64,000 nt of DNA from the NCBI GenBank assembly GCA_022410635.1, contig JAJVDF010000297.1, positions 714,439-778,438 on the forward strand, read 5' to 3'. This document shows, in pieces, positions 42,036 through 52,862 of this stretch. Positions within the stretch are counted from its first letter, which is position 1, and each line of letters begins with the position of its first letter. Below the pieces are notes generated by a model. That model made no database searches and was not told the origin of the DNA. It saw only the letters and a program-made list of their open reading frames with translations. The position numbers and the translations under genes were made by a program. Source of the DNA: Tretioscincus oriximinensis. Taxonomy: Eukaryota; Chordata; Lepidosauria; Squamata; Gymnophthalmidae.

Positions 42036-42680
42036 ACCAGATGGGGTTCATATGATGGAGGAAGGCATGGGGGCATGGCTTGGGAACGTACAGGAGGTGT
42101 TACTGGAGTGGCTCATTTAGATGAATGTTAGTAGGAGGTTTGGCAGAGAGCAGGTTGCTCTCGTGGCGTCTATGCATCTTGACTTGCCAAGGTAGCCTGG
42201 TAAGAGGCATCCCCATGACTGCCATGTATTTGGGGGCCCTTCATAAAAGGGTTCTTGGCCTGCGTGCTACCCCGGGGATGGGAAGGTGTCACACAGGTCT
42301 GGAGTCATAGAGGGGGCTGCACACAGGAATGATTCTTGACAGCCCACCAAAACCTCTCTCATCCTCTGAGTGAGGCCCACAACATGGGTGGGCGGAGTGG
42401 CTTCGGCTGGGCGGCCCGGGCAAGGCGGACAGGCACAGCTGACCCANCTGGAGAGTGGGCAGCGGGCATGGCCTCACACTACCCAGTGTGGAGCACAGGG
42501 TCTGCCGCAAGGCCCGGGCTGGCCAGACAAGCAGCTACAGGGGACCACGTCACAGGTGGGCATGGCCTGCCTTTGTCCAAGTCAGGCTGGGTGGCTGACC
42601 GGATTGGGAGTCAAGATGCTGTGCCTGCACCCTCCTACTCGAGCCATGGCCCATTTCTTCCACTTCTGAATTATTTGTAA
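42036..42680. other. GC-rich block of unknown origin
   Basis: Much higher G+C than either side, with 'ggctgggcggcccgggcaagg' and 'ccgcaaggcccgggctgg'. It has overlapping plus-strand frames of 114 and 99 codons in two phases, typical of GC-rich DNA with few stops. It directly abuts the antisense non-LTR fragment on that element's 5' side. It could be its 5' UTR or promoter, or an unrelated repeat. I do not recognise a family. Confidence 0.45.
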
Positions 42681-42971
42681 ATTGTTAAGATGACGTTATA
42701 ATTTGTTAAGTATTTGTTCACTTCGTATTACTAGAAATATGCGGGTTGCGTCTTCAATGTAACGGGTACCGTATAGGTTTTGAGAACTGTTAAGTTAACA
42801 AAACACATGTGTGATAATAAGCGAGTCCGTCCCTTGCTTTGCTGTACCTGACAAAGTGAACAGTAATCTATGAAGATCTGTATTGAAGTTGAAGACTTTT
42901 CCATCCTTGGCCAGTAATTACAAGAAATCACATGAAAACAAAATTTAACTTTGGCAATTATGTATATAAAA
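42681..42971. other. Anonymous DNA
   Basis: Unassigned AT-rich spacer. Confidence 0.4.
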
Positions 42972-43174
42972 TGGGCTGACCAGGTGAGTTTTTTTTTTTT
43001 TTGAAAACCCGTTTTTGGGGTGCCTCCCAGTTTTTTCTGAGGAAATTTTTTTCAAAAAAATATTTTTTTTCAAAAATTATTTTGTTTATTTCTTTTTTCC
43101 TCAGAAAAAACCGGAAGGCACCCCAAAAACGGGTTTTCAACCCCCCCTAAAAAAGGGATCATCTGGTCAGCCTA
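42972..43174. mobile_element. hAT-like MITE, GGCTGACCAGAT family, short subtype
   Basis: Left TGGGCTGACCAGG, right ATCTGGTCAGCCTA. 'gaaaacccgtttttggggtgcctcccag' and 'ttctgaggaaa' mirror 'cctcagaaaaaaccggaaggcaccccaaaaacggg'. It folds end to end like the 1492 element. A poly-T run (42990-43001) has expanded near the left end. The flanks share TAAAA but no clear 8-bp duplication. Confidence 0.88.
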
Positions 43175-43780
43175 AAAGTCCACACTGCCCCATGGACTCT
43201 TTTGACAAAGGCAATAGGGATGTGGTGGGACTTCAGATGGAAGTTTCCTTTCGATCTCTCTGAACTGAATCTTGGGTGCTGTTCCAACACAATTTTTTAA
43301 TCCCTCTTCAGTCCTTTTTCCTCATTTAGTTGAGTTCTTCAAAATAATCAAAGGGAGGCAACCGGACCTTATCACTTTCCTTGCTACCTGGTGGGTCTTT
43401 ATCAAATGTGTTCAATAACTGATTGCTTCCGTGGACATGCTTTTTTTCCTTTAAAAAAAAAAAAAAACTATTGGTATGATTTGTTTTGCTGTGGAACAAT
43501 GTTTTCCACGAAATGTATGGCCCTTTTTTCAGATGAAAAGGGACAGAATAAAAATGGTATTCTTATTTGGTTTACATTATCACCCAAGCTATTCAAGAAC
43601 AAGATAATTCAAAAACTATTCTGAAAAAAGAACTATCCATTGATGGTATATATTGGGGAAGACGACACTGATAAAGGAAAGATTTACTTCTAGAAATCAA
43701 GAGCAGATACTAGATTCCAATGCATATATAAAATAAAGCATTTAATCTTTCCTTCCTCTGTCATAATCTTTTAGAAATAA
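43175..43780. other. Anonymous DNA
   Basis: No repeat family. An A15-like run lies at 43453-43467. Confidence 0.45.
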
Positions 43781-43852
43781 CACACGCACAAACACACACA
43801 CAAGTGAGTGAGTGAGTGAGTGAGTGAGTGAGTGTGTGTATGTGTGAGAGAA
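43781..43852 (+). repeat. (CA)n-(GAGT)n-(TG)n compound microsatellite
   Basis: 'cacacgcacaaacacacacacaa' is followed by eight GTGA/GAGT units and then 'gtgtgtgtatgtgtg'. The CA and TG flanks are inverse to each other. Confidence 0.92.
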
Positions 43853-44925
43853 TTATGGCCCTTGATTAAATCCTGAGCCATATGTAACTTTCACCTAGAT
43901 GACTCTGTTTTCAAAAGAACTGGACTCTGTAACCTGAGCATTCCTTATTATTCAAGCTCAAAATGAACAGGAAAGCCGGGATGTCAGGTTCAAAGGAAGA
44001 GCTATAATTTGGAAGCAACTTCCTGTTTGGACATTTTTGGAGGTTTTGATCTTGTAATGTCATGAATGGACGGAAATTGCATAAAGGGGATACTTTCTCC
44101 ATCTGTGTGCCATGCCATTATTTGCAATTACATAATTTAACAAATGAGGNTCAATTGTTCATTCTGTCTGCCTTGTAGGATACTAACTGCTGCATATGTT
44201 TATGTATTTACTCTAAGCTTCTCTTGGTTATAGTTAAATGTTTTCTAAATATTTTGGTATGCAATGGAACAATTCTTGATTTCAGCCTGAAGTTGAGTAT
44301 TTGATCTTTTTAAAAACAAAAAACAAAAAAACCTACTCAGTATTTTGAGAAATAAGCATATATCAACTAAAGTGATGTTTAATTTCTTGAAAAAAGGGTT
44401 GAATGAAGTAAATCTCGTGAAAGCACAATCAGTGCCACAGAAAAAGATAAAATATTTTAAGACTGAACAAAAATAATCTTTTCTTGTATTATTTATAGAT
44501 TTCTTGTTTTTAAAAGACTTCATTTTCTAAGCTTATTTTTCTCACATGGATGTCAGCATTAAGAGTATTTTTCCTTCTAATAGTGTTTTTTCTTTTTTAA
44601 AACAATAAATTGTATTTAAAAAGGTTACATACACACATTATATATAGGCCAATCAGTGAAAAATAACATATAATGAAGATTATTGATCGTATTAGTATAT
44701 AATTAGTATAAATTTAAACAGAAAAAATGAACAACTCTGCATTTTTGACAGAGAAAAATAATATAATACTTTCATTTTATACAGTCTTACAAGCAAGCCC
44801 TACTGAACTGTATGGAATTTGTCAGAATAACAGCAGTCTAATATTTATGCAGCTTAGTTTATTTTATATATCACCCTATTACCAAGGGCTATGTAAAGAA
44901 AGCATAATATAAAATAACTAAGTAT
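43853..44925. other. AT-rich anonymous DNA
   Basis: Very AT-rich, no family or exon recognised. Confidence 0.45.
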
Positions 44926-45345
44926 AGGACTGCAGGAAAAGAAAGTTGTTAAGAACCAATTCCTCCTTCCATATGTACCTGCCTGCACCCTAAGATCTTC
45001 TGATGAGGTTCTCCTGACAGTCTCACCTCCTTCACTGGTCAAAGAGGGTGGACCCGTGGCAGGGCTTTCTCTGTCATAAGCCCCCAGAGTGTAGAATTCT
45101 TTTCCCTCTGAGATGAACCAGACACTTACGCACTAGACATTCAAACATCTGGTGAAGATGCACAGGTTTGCCCTTACCTTTGGCTGAGCCAAATATTTTC
45201 CTCTCCTTGAAGGCATTTTTTATTTTTAATTGTTCTATTTTAATCTGCTTTCTGGTTTGTTTGTTTTCAAATTATGATCTGCCCTGAAATCTTTGGGTAG
45301 AGAGAAGAATATAAACATAAGTAAGAAAGTATGCAGGAAAGCAGC
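44926..45345 (+). mobile_element. L2-like LINE 3' end
   Basis: 'ccatatgtacctgcctgcaccctaagatcttctgatgagg', 'gtggacccgtggcagggctttctctgt' and 'tgatctgccctgaaatctttgggtagagag' followed by 'aatataaac' mirror 3760-4060 of the other L2-like LINE ('ccatatgagcctgcctggaccttaagatc', 'ggatagggccttctctgt', 'gatctgcc'). 5'-truncated, decayed. Confidence 0.78.
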
Positions 45346-45902
45346 TAAATTAATAAATAAATGGCACGATTAAAAATAAATTATTTAAAAAGATTCCAAA
45401 AGCAAACAAGACAAGTGCCATTTGTATCTTTAGAAAAATACGGTTACCTTAATCTTGCTGTGATGTACCTTGGGAGTTTTTGTTGAAGTGAGAGATATAA
45501 AATCTTAAATAAAATAAAATGTTTTACATCAAGTAAGTTAGAAGAGTTTAGTACAATATTCAAATAACGTGTGATGCCACTGGACATGTGATTTGTTTGC
45601 GTATCCTAAAATAATTCTAACTACTGAGGCACATTTTGATCAAGAAATGATCTAATTATGAACTATTCCCTGTTACTAGCGAAGAGGACAAGGAGAAGAA
45701 GGAAGAAGAAGAGACTAAAGTATTGCACACTTGTCTTTTTCTTTGAAATAGGGTCTGTGAAGTCTCTGTAGTAAGATTTAATAGTATTGTGGCATCGGAT
45801 GCTGCAAACCATACCCAGTGGGTTAATTCATTCTAGAAACAGAATGTCTTTCATGTTCACCCTTTATTTTTATTGTATTCAAAAAAATAGATGTTTCAGT
45901 AC
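45346..45902. other. Anonymous DNA
   Basis: No repeat assigned; a purine-rich GAAGAAG patch lies at 45679-45717. Confidence 0.4.
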
Positions 45903-46105
45903 AGGATCATTAGGCTGACCAGATGACCCCTTCTGGGGGGGGGGACCCTATTTTGGGGTGTCTACTCCAATCTCCCTGGTTTTTGCTGAATTTCGGAGGA
46001 GAATGCATGTTGGTGGGTGATTTGCATATTCATGAATATGCAAATTAGCATGAATGTTAATTAACCCAGTTGGGGCCTCAGAAAATCTGGTCAGCACATG
46101 ATCAT
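45903..46105. mobile_element. hAT-like MITE, GGCTGACCAGAT family, deletion derivative of the long subtype
   Basis: The element is 45911-46097 (187 bp). The left end TAGGCTGACCAGATGACC, a G10 run and 'ttttggggtgtctactcc' match the inverted right end of the 20243 element. 'gcatgttggtgggtgatttgcatattcatgaatatgc' and 'cccagttggggcctcagaaaatctggtcagc' match its inverted left end. The central ~330 bp are missing. The flanks AGGATCAT (45903-45910) and ATGATCAT (46098-46105) agree at 7 of 8. Confidence 0.87.
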
Positions 46106-46453
46106 ACCAGTTCCATACATGTATTTATGGAACTATCATTGCAGGCTGTTCCCTCTCAATTCCTGAAAGAATGGTATTCATCATTTGCACCCTTGGCATA
46201 AAAACAGTCATATTCATGATTCAGTATAGTGTGGGAGAAGTGAGCAAGGACTTCCAATCTGAACCTACTCATCCCTTGGCTTATTTCTTGNCATGACTGA
46301 AAGTGCTGATGCACATATGCTCACCTAAGTAGAGATATCAGGTCAAACTGATAGGCTGGCTCTTGCTGCACACATGTGACCTGAGCCGTTCCTAATGACT
46401 TTGGGTTGCTCATAAGCTTAGNTGTGAGAAAACCAGTTTATGANCAAACTACA
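46106..46453. other. Anonymous DNA
   Basis: Unassigned. Confidence 0.4.
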
Positions 46454-46652
46454 TAAGTTNAGTGTAGTGGTTAAGTGTTGGACTCTTACCTGGTAGGCGC
46501 CTGGCTCGATTCCACACTCCTCCATGAAGCCTTGGTGACCTTGGGCCACTCACANTTCTTTAGAACTCTCTCTGCCCCACTTACTTCACAGGGTGTNTGT
46601 TGTGGAAAATGTAACAAAAGCTATGTACGCCACCCTTTGGTGAAAACGCATG
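46454..46652 (+). mobile_element. tRNA-derived SINE family 2 with MIR-like core
   Basis: The clearest copy: 'agtgtagtggttaagtgttggactcttacctgg' (A box), 'ggctcgattccac' (B box), 'tggtgaccttgggccactcac' (MIR-like core), 'ccccacttacttcacagggtgt.tgttgtgg' and 'cgccaccctttggtgaaa' at the end. Confidence 0.85.
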
Positions 46653-49130
46653 TTTGATCCATTATTACCCAACTCTGAAAGGCTTAAGGACCATGAGAAT
46701 ATGTCTCTGTTATTTCAAAACTATAATGCTAAAATAATGTCATTAGCTAGCTCTTATGGGATGTAAAGATATAAATATTGCTATTAGCAGCCTTAATTTN
46801 CCCCCCTTGCCCCAGTGCTGAATATTACATTTATAACTGAAACAAAACCTTTTAAAGTGTCTCAACTGTCACATTTAAATGGCTTTAAATGAGTAAGGCA
46901 GTTCTTCTATCAAATGTAACAAAATGCTAAATTAAATCTTTTTCACTGCAGATTTAAGTTGACTGATTTTGCTAATCAGTCTAGGTCACTGGTGAGAGCT
47001 TGTAAGATGCTGTTTAGAATTAGATCCATCACAACCAAAGTAACAGAAAATGTGGGGTTTCTTTTGTTTTTTAAAGATCCAATGGGGTAGAATCCCCATT
47101 TATCCAAGCCCAAAGTTAGTATGAGCTAATTCCTTTTTGTTGCATGTGTAAGGGGAAAATGTGGTCCAGGTTTTGAAGTTGAAGGGAACAGTGTTTCTTA
47201 AGGCTTTTGTTAAACAGATGTTTTCATGAGAATTATCAAAAATTAATGCATTTGATTCATAAACAATGGTGTACGTCATATGACAAATTCAGAGAGATGC
47301 AGGTTGGTCATTGGCTTTGCAGATGCTTGGTGGAAACACCTTTTGTTTGAAATTGTTAATGTATACAAGAGAAGAGGTTTTGTACATGTTCTCCCACTGG
47401 TCTCCCTGTAAATTTCATCGTGTATAGTGTTGTACCATTACATAGCTCTTATTTTGCATAAATACATGATGATTACAGCAGTATAACCTTGGCAACACAG
47501 TATCCCCTTGAGGGAGACTGAAATAGAACAGAAATGCAGATTATGCCATGTAACCACCCCATTGGGAGAAATATTTTATTGTGCTTTATTTCCCTTTCTT
47601 TAACATTCAGTGAAAATGAAGGTAACATGGGTTCTGCTAAAATAATGAGCAAGTGAAATTTAAAAAGTGGCAGATTCTCAGCTATAATGTCAGGGAAATT
47701 TAGAAAAAGAATCAGTCAATATTTGGTTTAAATTGACCTCTAAACAGTTAAAGATCTAAAATAATTTATATTTAAAAGGAAGCATAAAATGGAAAAAAGT
47801 GGGCTTCCTTCTGCCTCTTGTTTCATAATTAGTTCAGTTTTTTCATGTTATCTTGAAGAATTCTGGGGAAAGAGTTAATTGTGCTTCTGAAACTTATTTC
47901 TGGAAAAATGAAAAAAAACAAACCAAAGTTCACTCTACTAAACTTCACAATGTCTTACTTTCTGGAATTTTCCTTGGCAAAGAGGAAATATTTTAATTCC
48001 TTGTCCACACTTGTTCTGATCTTCTATTTGGAAGAAAGATACTGTGGATCTGATCACTGCTCTAATCTTAGGATGCAATAGAATTTCAGAGCACTTTTGG
48101 CTTGATCATGCCCATCCAATTTAGTNCTTACTCCATCTTTCTGAGTCAACACTTTTCTGACTCTCTCTCCACTGTTGGGATGAACATGACAACTCAACTG
48201 TGAAACATTCCACAAATTCTTGAGCAGCTGGAATTACTCCCCTTGAGTGTTCCTGTTGTGGACATCTGAACAGCAGTCCACACTAATCTAGTGCCATGAT
48301 TGTATTCAAACTTGGTATTTCATTTATTTTTTCAAATAAAGTTCTATTTTTAAAAAGACTGTTTCTGTCAGAAGGGTGAAAATGGAGAGGTAAGCCTTTT
48401 AGTTCAGACATGACTTGTGCCACACAAGGGGTGCATGTGATCCCTTCCACTAGTCATTGTAAGACTTAGACCAGGTAAGCTAAGTTTAGACCAAAAGGTC
48501 TAATTCTTCTTGTTGTCATTTATTACATCATGGAAATGTGTGCAGCAGTATCGATGACCATTCCCATCAGATGTATCTGTGTGTAATCAGTGAAAATCCC
48601 AGAAAGCACAAAACTGGAAAATTTAATTGTGATTCAAATGACTGGCACTGGCAAAACTTCCTCAATGGCCTCACAACCATTTCTTGCCTTTCAATTTCTT
48701 GTTTCTTTGGTGAAAGGAAGAAAGAAAATAATAGAATAATAAAAATGCTGAATAATGTTTGAGCACNGTAAACTATTTTAAATGGAAGGAGCTATGTGCT
48801 GAATCCTGTAATTGAAATCAATGGAATTTAACACAGCTTGGCTTTGATTAGAACATGTCCATTATTGTTTTCTGGTGACGTAAAAAGATGAGCATTTTGT
48901 TGCCTGTGTCTTGAAATACAATAGTCTTATACTTCAACAGTATCGTGCATTATGAAGGCACATGAGCACAATGGGTAGTTTCTGTCCAATGTTAGAACAG
49001 TTCTGTTTTTAACTTTCTATATTATTCCTATATATCTCTTGTTTCAAAATGCCATTAATATCAGTGAAATCCTCCCCAGCTATTTTTATGAAACAGGAGC
49101 TTAAGAATAATTTCACTGTTGCAAACCATA
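46653..49130. other. Long repeat-poor stretch
   Basis: About 2.5 kb, the longest part of the window without a repeat I recognise. AT-rich with short frames only (66 and 74 codons, no domains). A poly-A signal-like 'aataaa' occurs at 48337. It is a candidate for intronic or conserved non-coding sequence, unproven. Confidence 0.45.
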
Positions 49131-49131
49131 T

Positions 49132-49167
<36 letters not shown>

Positions 49168-49430
49168 AACAACAACAATAACAACAACAACAACTGTAAC
49201 AACAACTATAACAACAACTATAACAAGAACAATAACAACAACAATAACAACAACAATAACAACAACAACACTAACAATAACAATACTAACAATAACAATA
49301 CTAACAATAACAATGACAATACTAACAATGACAATGACAATAATAATAATAATGACAATAATAATAATAATAATGACAATAATTATAATAATAATAATGA
49401 CAATAATAATGACAACGATGATGATATTTT
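49131..49430 (+). repeat. (AAC)n grading into (AACAAT)n and (GACAAT/AAT)n
   Basis: A 300-bp A-rich trinucleotide tract. It starts as almost pure CAA/AAC units (49132-49190), passes through AACAAT and CTAACAATA repeats (49200-49330), and ends as AATAAT with interspersed GAC (49330-49420). It produces a Thr/Ile-rich open frame of 127 codons that is not a gene. Confidence 0.95.
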
Positions 49431-50091
49431 AATGAAGTTTCCATCCTTCTGTTCTCTAACCATCAAGGAATCTTGCCGTTTTACCCCACATGGAATATGA
49501 GATCATCACCCATTCAAATCTTCCATTGATACCACAGTCCTGTGAATGTCAGCAGGTGTCAATAATACAGCAGCAGAATGCAGTCTTTAAGTGCAGGGCA
49601 TTGCTTGCTCAATGTGATATAAACGCACTTCACATCAGCTATAAATAATGCATGAGCGTGTAAACAGATATTATTCATGGCAAAAATACACAAAAGTGGC
49701 AATCAGCAAAGATTGATGCCCTCTGTCTCAAACAATATCGAAGAAAAGTAGTAATTTATGCCTGTAATGCCATTCAGTGTTAATGGAAAGTGTCTCTTGA
49801 GTATCAATACCTGAGTGTAAAAAAAACTCATGTCAAATTATAAAAAGTTCTTAAAATGTTAATGCTCATAGAAACTTACATACTTAGAGTCATAACATAT
49901 ATAGAATTTAGAATTTAAAATGTAATTTGTTATTTTCTTGTATGAAAAAAATGGTTGCTTATTAAATATGTTAATTCCTAAATATAAGAGAATGATATAC
50001 AGTGTAAGCAATCAATACATGCTGNGTTGCTTTTTAATGTTGGCTCATACAAGCTACCAGATAGCTCCTGACAAGAATTTTTAGTCATTCT
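49431..50091. other. Anonymous DNA
   Basis: No family recognised. Confidence 0.4.
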
Positions 50092-50145
50092 TTCCAGCCA
50101 TTCCATCCCATGCATGATTTTCCAGCCATTCCATTCCATGAATGG
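50092..50145 (+). repeat. Two-unit tandem duplication beside a SINE
   Basis: 'ttccagccattccatcccatgcatga' followed by 'ttttccagccattccattccatgaatgg': two ~29-bp units, the second running into the SINE head. It may mark the SINE insertion site. Confidence 0.7.
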
Positions 50146-50420
50146 CTCAGTCGCTAAGGAGACAGTCTCTAATTTGGGAGTTTGGGTTTCGAGACCCTGT
50201 GTCAGACGTGGGGAGGGGTGAGCACCTTCTACTAGCCTGTACCTCTAGCCAACCCAGCTGTTCAAAAGCAACAATTGCAACTGACTGCAACTAGATAAAT
50301 GGCAACCACCATAGTCTGGTGGGCAAGACAGAATCTAAACCTTTGGGAAAAAAATAACTTTGTATGCTGCTTTGAGTCCCTTTTGGTGAGAAACGTGGGG
50401 TATAAAAACCCAGATCTATC
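50137..50420 (+). mobile_element. tRNA-derived SINE family 1, full length
   Basis: 'gaatggctcagtcgctaaggagac' head, 'gggtttcgagaccctgtg' B box, 'gtggggaggggtgagcaccttctactagcc' body, then 'tgctttgagtcccttttggtgagaaacgtggggtataaaaaccc', followed by a pyrimidine-rich hexamer tail instead of CTT. Confidence 0.9.
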
Positions 50421-50597
50421 TTTTTTCTATTTCTATTTCTATTTCTATTTCTATTTCTATTTCTATTTCTATTTCTATTTCTTTTTCTATTTCTTTTTCT
50501 ATTTCTATTTCTATTTCTATTTCTTTTTCTTTTTCTATTTCTATTTCTATTTCTTTTTCTATTTCTATTTCTTTTTCTATTTCTTTTTCTTCTTCAA
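50421..50597 (+). repeat. (TTTCTA)n hexanucleotide array (SINE tail)
   Basis: About 29 hexamer units, TTTCTA with interspersed TTTCTT. It gives a Phe/Tyr repeat frame on plus and a Glu/Ile/Lys repeat frame on minus, both artefacts. Confidence 0.95.
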
Positions 50598-51080
50598 GAG
50601 GTGATCTCAAGAGGGATATTGTGGAACTGGAGAAGGAGCACCTTCCTTATGAAGTCAGGCTGCAACAACTGGGCTTCTTCAGCCATGAAAGGCAACATTT
50701 GAGAGGTGATCTGATTGAAGTGTACAAAATCATGCATGGGATGGATAGGGTGAATAGAAAAAGATCACACAACACTAGGACTAGAGAGCACTGCTTGAAG
50801 CTGATGGGCAGAAGAGTTGGATAGACAAGGGAAAGTATTTTTTCACCCAGAGAGTCACTGGTCTATAGAATTCACTTACAGAGGAGGTGGTGGTAGCTAT
50901 CAGCCTGGATAGCATCAAGGCAGGATTAGATAAATTCATGGAAGACAGGTGTATCAATGGCTATTAGGATGGAACAGGCTATATTCCTGAAATACCATTT
51001 ACAGGAAGTCAAGAACAGGTGAGGATTTTGCCTTCTTCTGCTTGAGGCTGCTCAGGGGCAATTGGTGGGCCACTGTATAA
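50598..51080 (+). mobile_element. CR1-like LINE C-terminus and 3' UTR
   Basis: 'agagggatattgtggaactggag' leads to 'HLPYEVRLQQLGFFSHERQHLRGDLIEVYKIMHG' codons (50639-50740; visible key residues LPYE.RL..LG.FS.ERRHLRGDLIEVYK). It continues into 'cagagagtcactggtctatagaattcac', 'gatagcatcaaggcaggattagataaattc' and 'gaggctgctcaggggcaattggtgggccac'. It lacks the final TTCTTATG tail. It starts immediately after the SINE hexamer array. Confidence 0.86.
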
Positions 51081-51544
51081 GACGTAAGCATAAATATATT
51101 CTTATAGTATTTGGACATACATACATATCCTTCCAGTATATATGAAACGGATACATTTATACTTATCCCCCTCCTATCCCCTCCTGTTCCCACAGTTGTG
51201 CCCTTCCCCCAATAAGCCAATTTAATGAATTTTTTAAAAGGCTGATTAAGCCATATCTAGATTCTTGTGATTGCCTCACTTACGGCATCCGTGTTCCTGT
51301 TCCAGTCCCTTTCTCAGTTGGTCTCCTCACTTTTTTCTGCATTCCAGTAAATTCATACATCCACCTTTACCATATTGGCCATACTACTGTGTAACCATTA
51401 ATTCCTATGCATACTTCCATTTTTTAACCGTTTTTGCTCTAAAAACAACTCCAAAATATCAAAATCATGTTTTTTCCTTTTAAATTGTTTATGTCTTCCC
51501 ATACTTTGTCTTCCCTATTACTCATTAATTCACCTCTTCTGCCC
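51081..51544. other. Anonymous DNA, possibly LINE-derived
   Basis: No clear family. It may be part of the L2-like 3' region that becomes recognisable after 51545. Confidence 0.35.
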
Positions 51545-51690
51545 ATGAGTGGCACCTCTTTTACCCGGCCTTTGGCTGTAAAAAAAACCCCAACTCTATC
51601 TTACNTACTTTTTGTTAGAGTTGTTTTTTAACACATTATTTCTGTTTTTATTGTGAGTTGCCCTGAGAATAAAATGATGAAGATATATCT
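51545..51690 (+). mobile_element. L2-like LINE 3' tail
   Basis: 'cacctcttttacccggcctttggctg', 'cacattatttctgtttttattgtgagttgccctgagaataaaatgat' has the L2-type end layout seen at 22370-22600 and 45180-45310. Confidence 0.5.
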
Positions 51691-51869
51691 TTGTGCTGTC
51701 TAGTCTAAATCTGATGCCATCCACTTTTTGTTCTGTTTTAAATTCCACATTGCCCTTCAACTCTGCCTTCTTATTCTGCAGGCTTATCAGATTCAGGCTA
51801 CTCTACATTGTTACTTTGGTCTATTCTTGACTAACATTACAGTAATCAATAGGATTAACAAATGTCAAG
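51691..51869. other. Anonymous DNA
   Basis: Unassigned spacer. Confidence 0.4.
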
Positions 51870-52028
51870 CCTTGTCCCCACTGACCCTAATTCTGGGTCA
51901 CTGTATATCTCAGTACAGAGCTTGGCCTCCCACATACAATTTGGGGCCTGCCATAGTCTACACTAATATGTAGATGGCCAGCTCCCATTCCAAGCCATAG
52001 CCCAGAATAAGGCTCAGTGGAGATAAGA
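51870..52028. mobile_element. Small TIR element, CCCACTGAGCC family, copy 2
   Basis: Left CCTTGTCCCCACTGACCCTAATTCTGGG, right inverse CTTATCTCCACTGAGCCTTATTCTGGG (about 22 of 27 positions agree). Inside is a weaker nested pair around 'ggcctgccatagtctacactaatatgtagatggcc'. It shares 'tatatctc...acagagcttg' with the 33494 copy. No convincing target duplication. Confidence 0.7.
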
Positions 52029-52780
52029 CCAAAGTATTTATCAACAGATGCGTATAATTTCATAGCCTTATTTGAAGAGGGGTGTGTTTTGATAATGTTC
52101 ATTGTTGGGGAAACTACAATTCCCATGAACCTCAGCTTTTTNAAAAAAANTGCACTGTTTTTGATACTCCCGTCATGCTTTCCAATTTTGTGACCTGGTA
52201 ACTCTAGTGATGAATTGACCATGCTTTGAAGTGTTGAACCCTGAAAAGTGAAAAGGATATAATTTACCCATCACTGGATGGTGCTCTTATTCTTCATCCC
52301 AGAATGTGTGCTTCATTAACATGTAAGCCCATTAATCTCATTGCTGGCATATGAATTCCCTCTTGATTTGAACATCTGCCTGGAAGGCGCATCTCTAATT
52401 AGAGCAGACATGTTATTCCACGATTAAAATAAATATCAAAANACATTTATGTTTCCACCAGTTAGCTTTTCCTTGTACTATCGTAGCTGAAATAATCATG
52501 GCTGAAGCTTGTCAACTCTCAGTGGTGCTAAGATTTCATTAAAAGAGGGCAATGCAACAGAGTAATTCAATACACATTTATAGGATAAATGTCCACAGGG
52601 TTTTCCTATTGTCAGCTCATAAGAAAAACTCAAGCATCCTCTTACAGCTTTCCACACTTTAAAATCCAATATCGTTCAGTAACAAACTTATTTGAAAACT
52701 CATTTGTTAAGNAGAAGGGAGGGAGAGACTCAGAATACAAAGTCAGTTCAAATCTGGGATGAAATCACAATGTAGTTTAC
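52029..52780. other. Anonymous DNA
   Basis: Unassigned. 'aaactacaattcccatgaacctcagc' at 52112-52137 resembles the ZNF143 motif seen at 30311. Confidence 0.4.
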
Positions 52781-52862
52781 TATACTGCTCAAAACAATTA
52801 AGGGAACACTTTAACATAACAGTGTATGTTAAAGTGTTCCCTTAATTGTTTTGAGCAGTATA
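52781..52862. mobile_element. Tc1/mariner-type MITE, 82 bp, copy 3
   Basis: Best preserved copy. TATACTGCTCAAAACAATTA / AGGGAACACTTTAACAT on the left is matched by its exact inverse on the right (ATGTTAAAGTGTTCCC / TTAATTGTTTTGAGCAGTATA). The arms are about 37 bp, so nearly the entire element is one hairpin. TA borders. Confidence 0.93.

Noticed and set aside
49049..49432. Thr/Ile-rich 127-codon plus frame
   Set aside because: It is the translation of the (AAC)n-(AAT)n tract and has no flanking gene structure.
50299..50610. Phe/Tyr-repeat and Glu/Ile/Lys-repeat frames
   Set aside because: Both come from the (TTTCTA)n array in the SINE tail.
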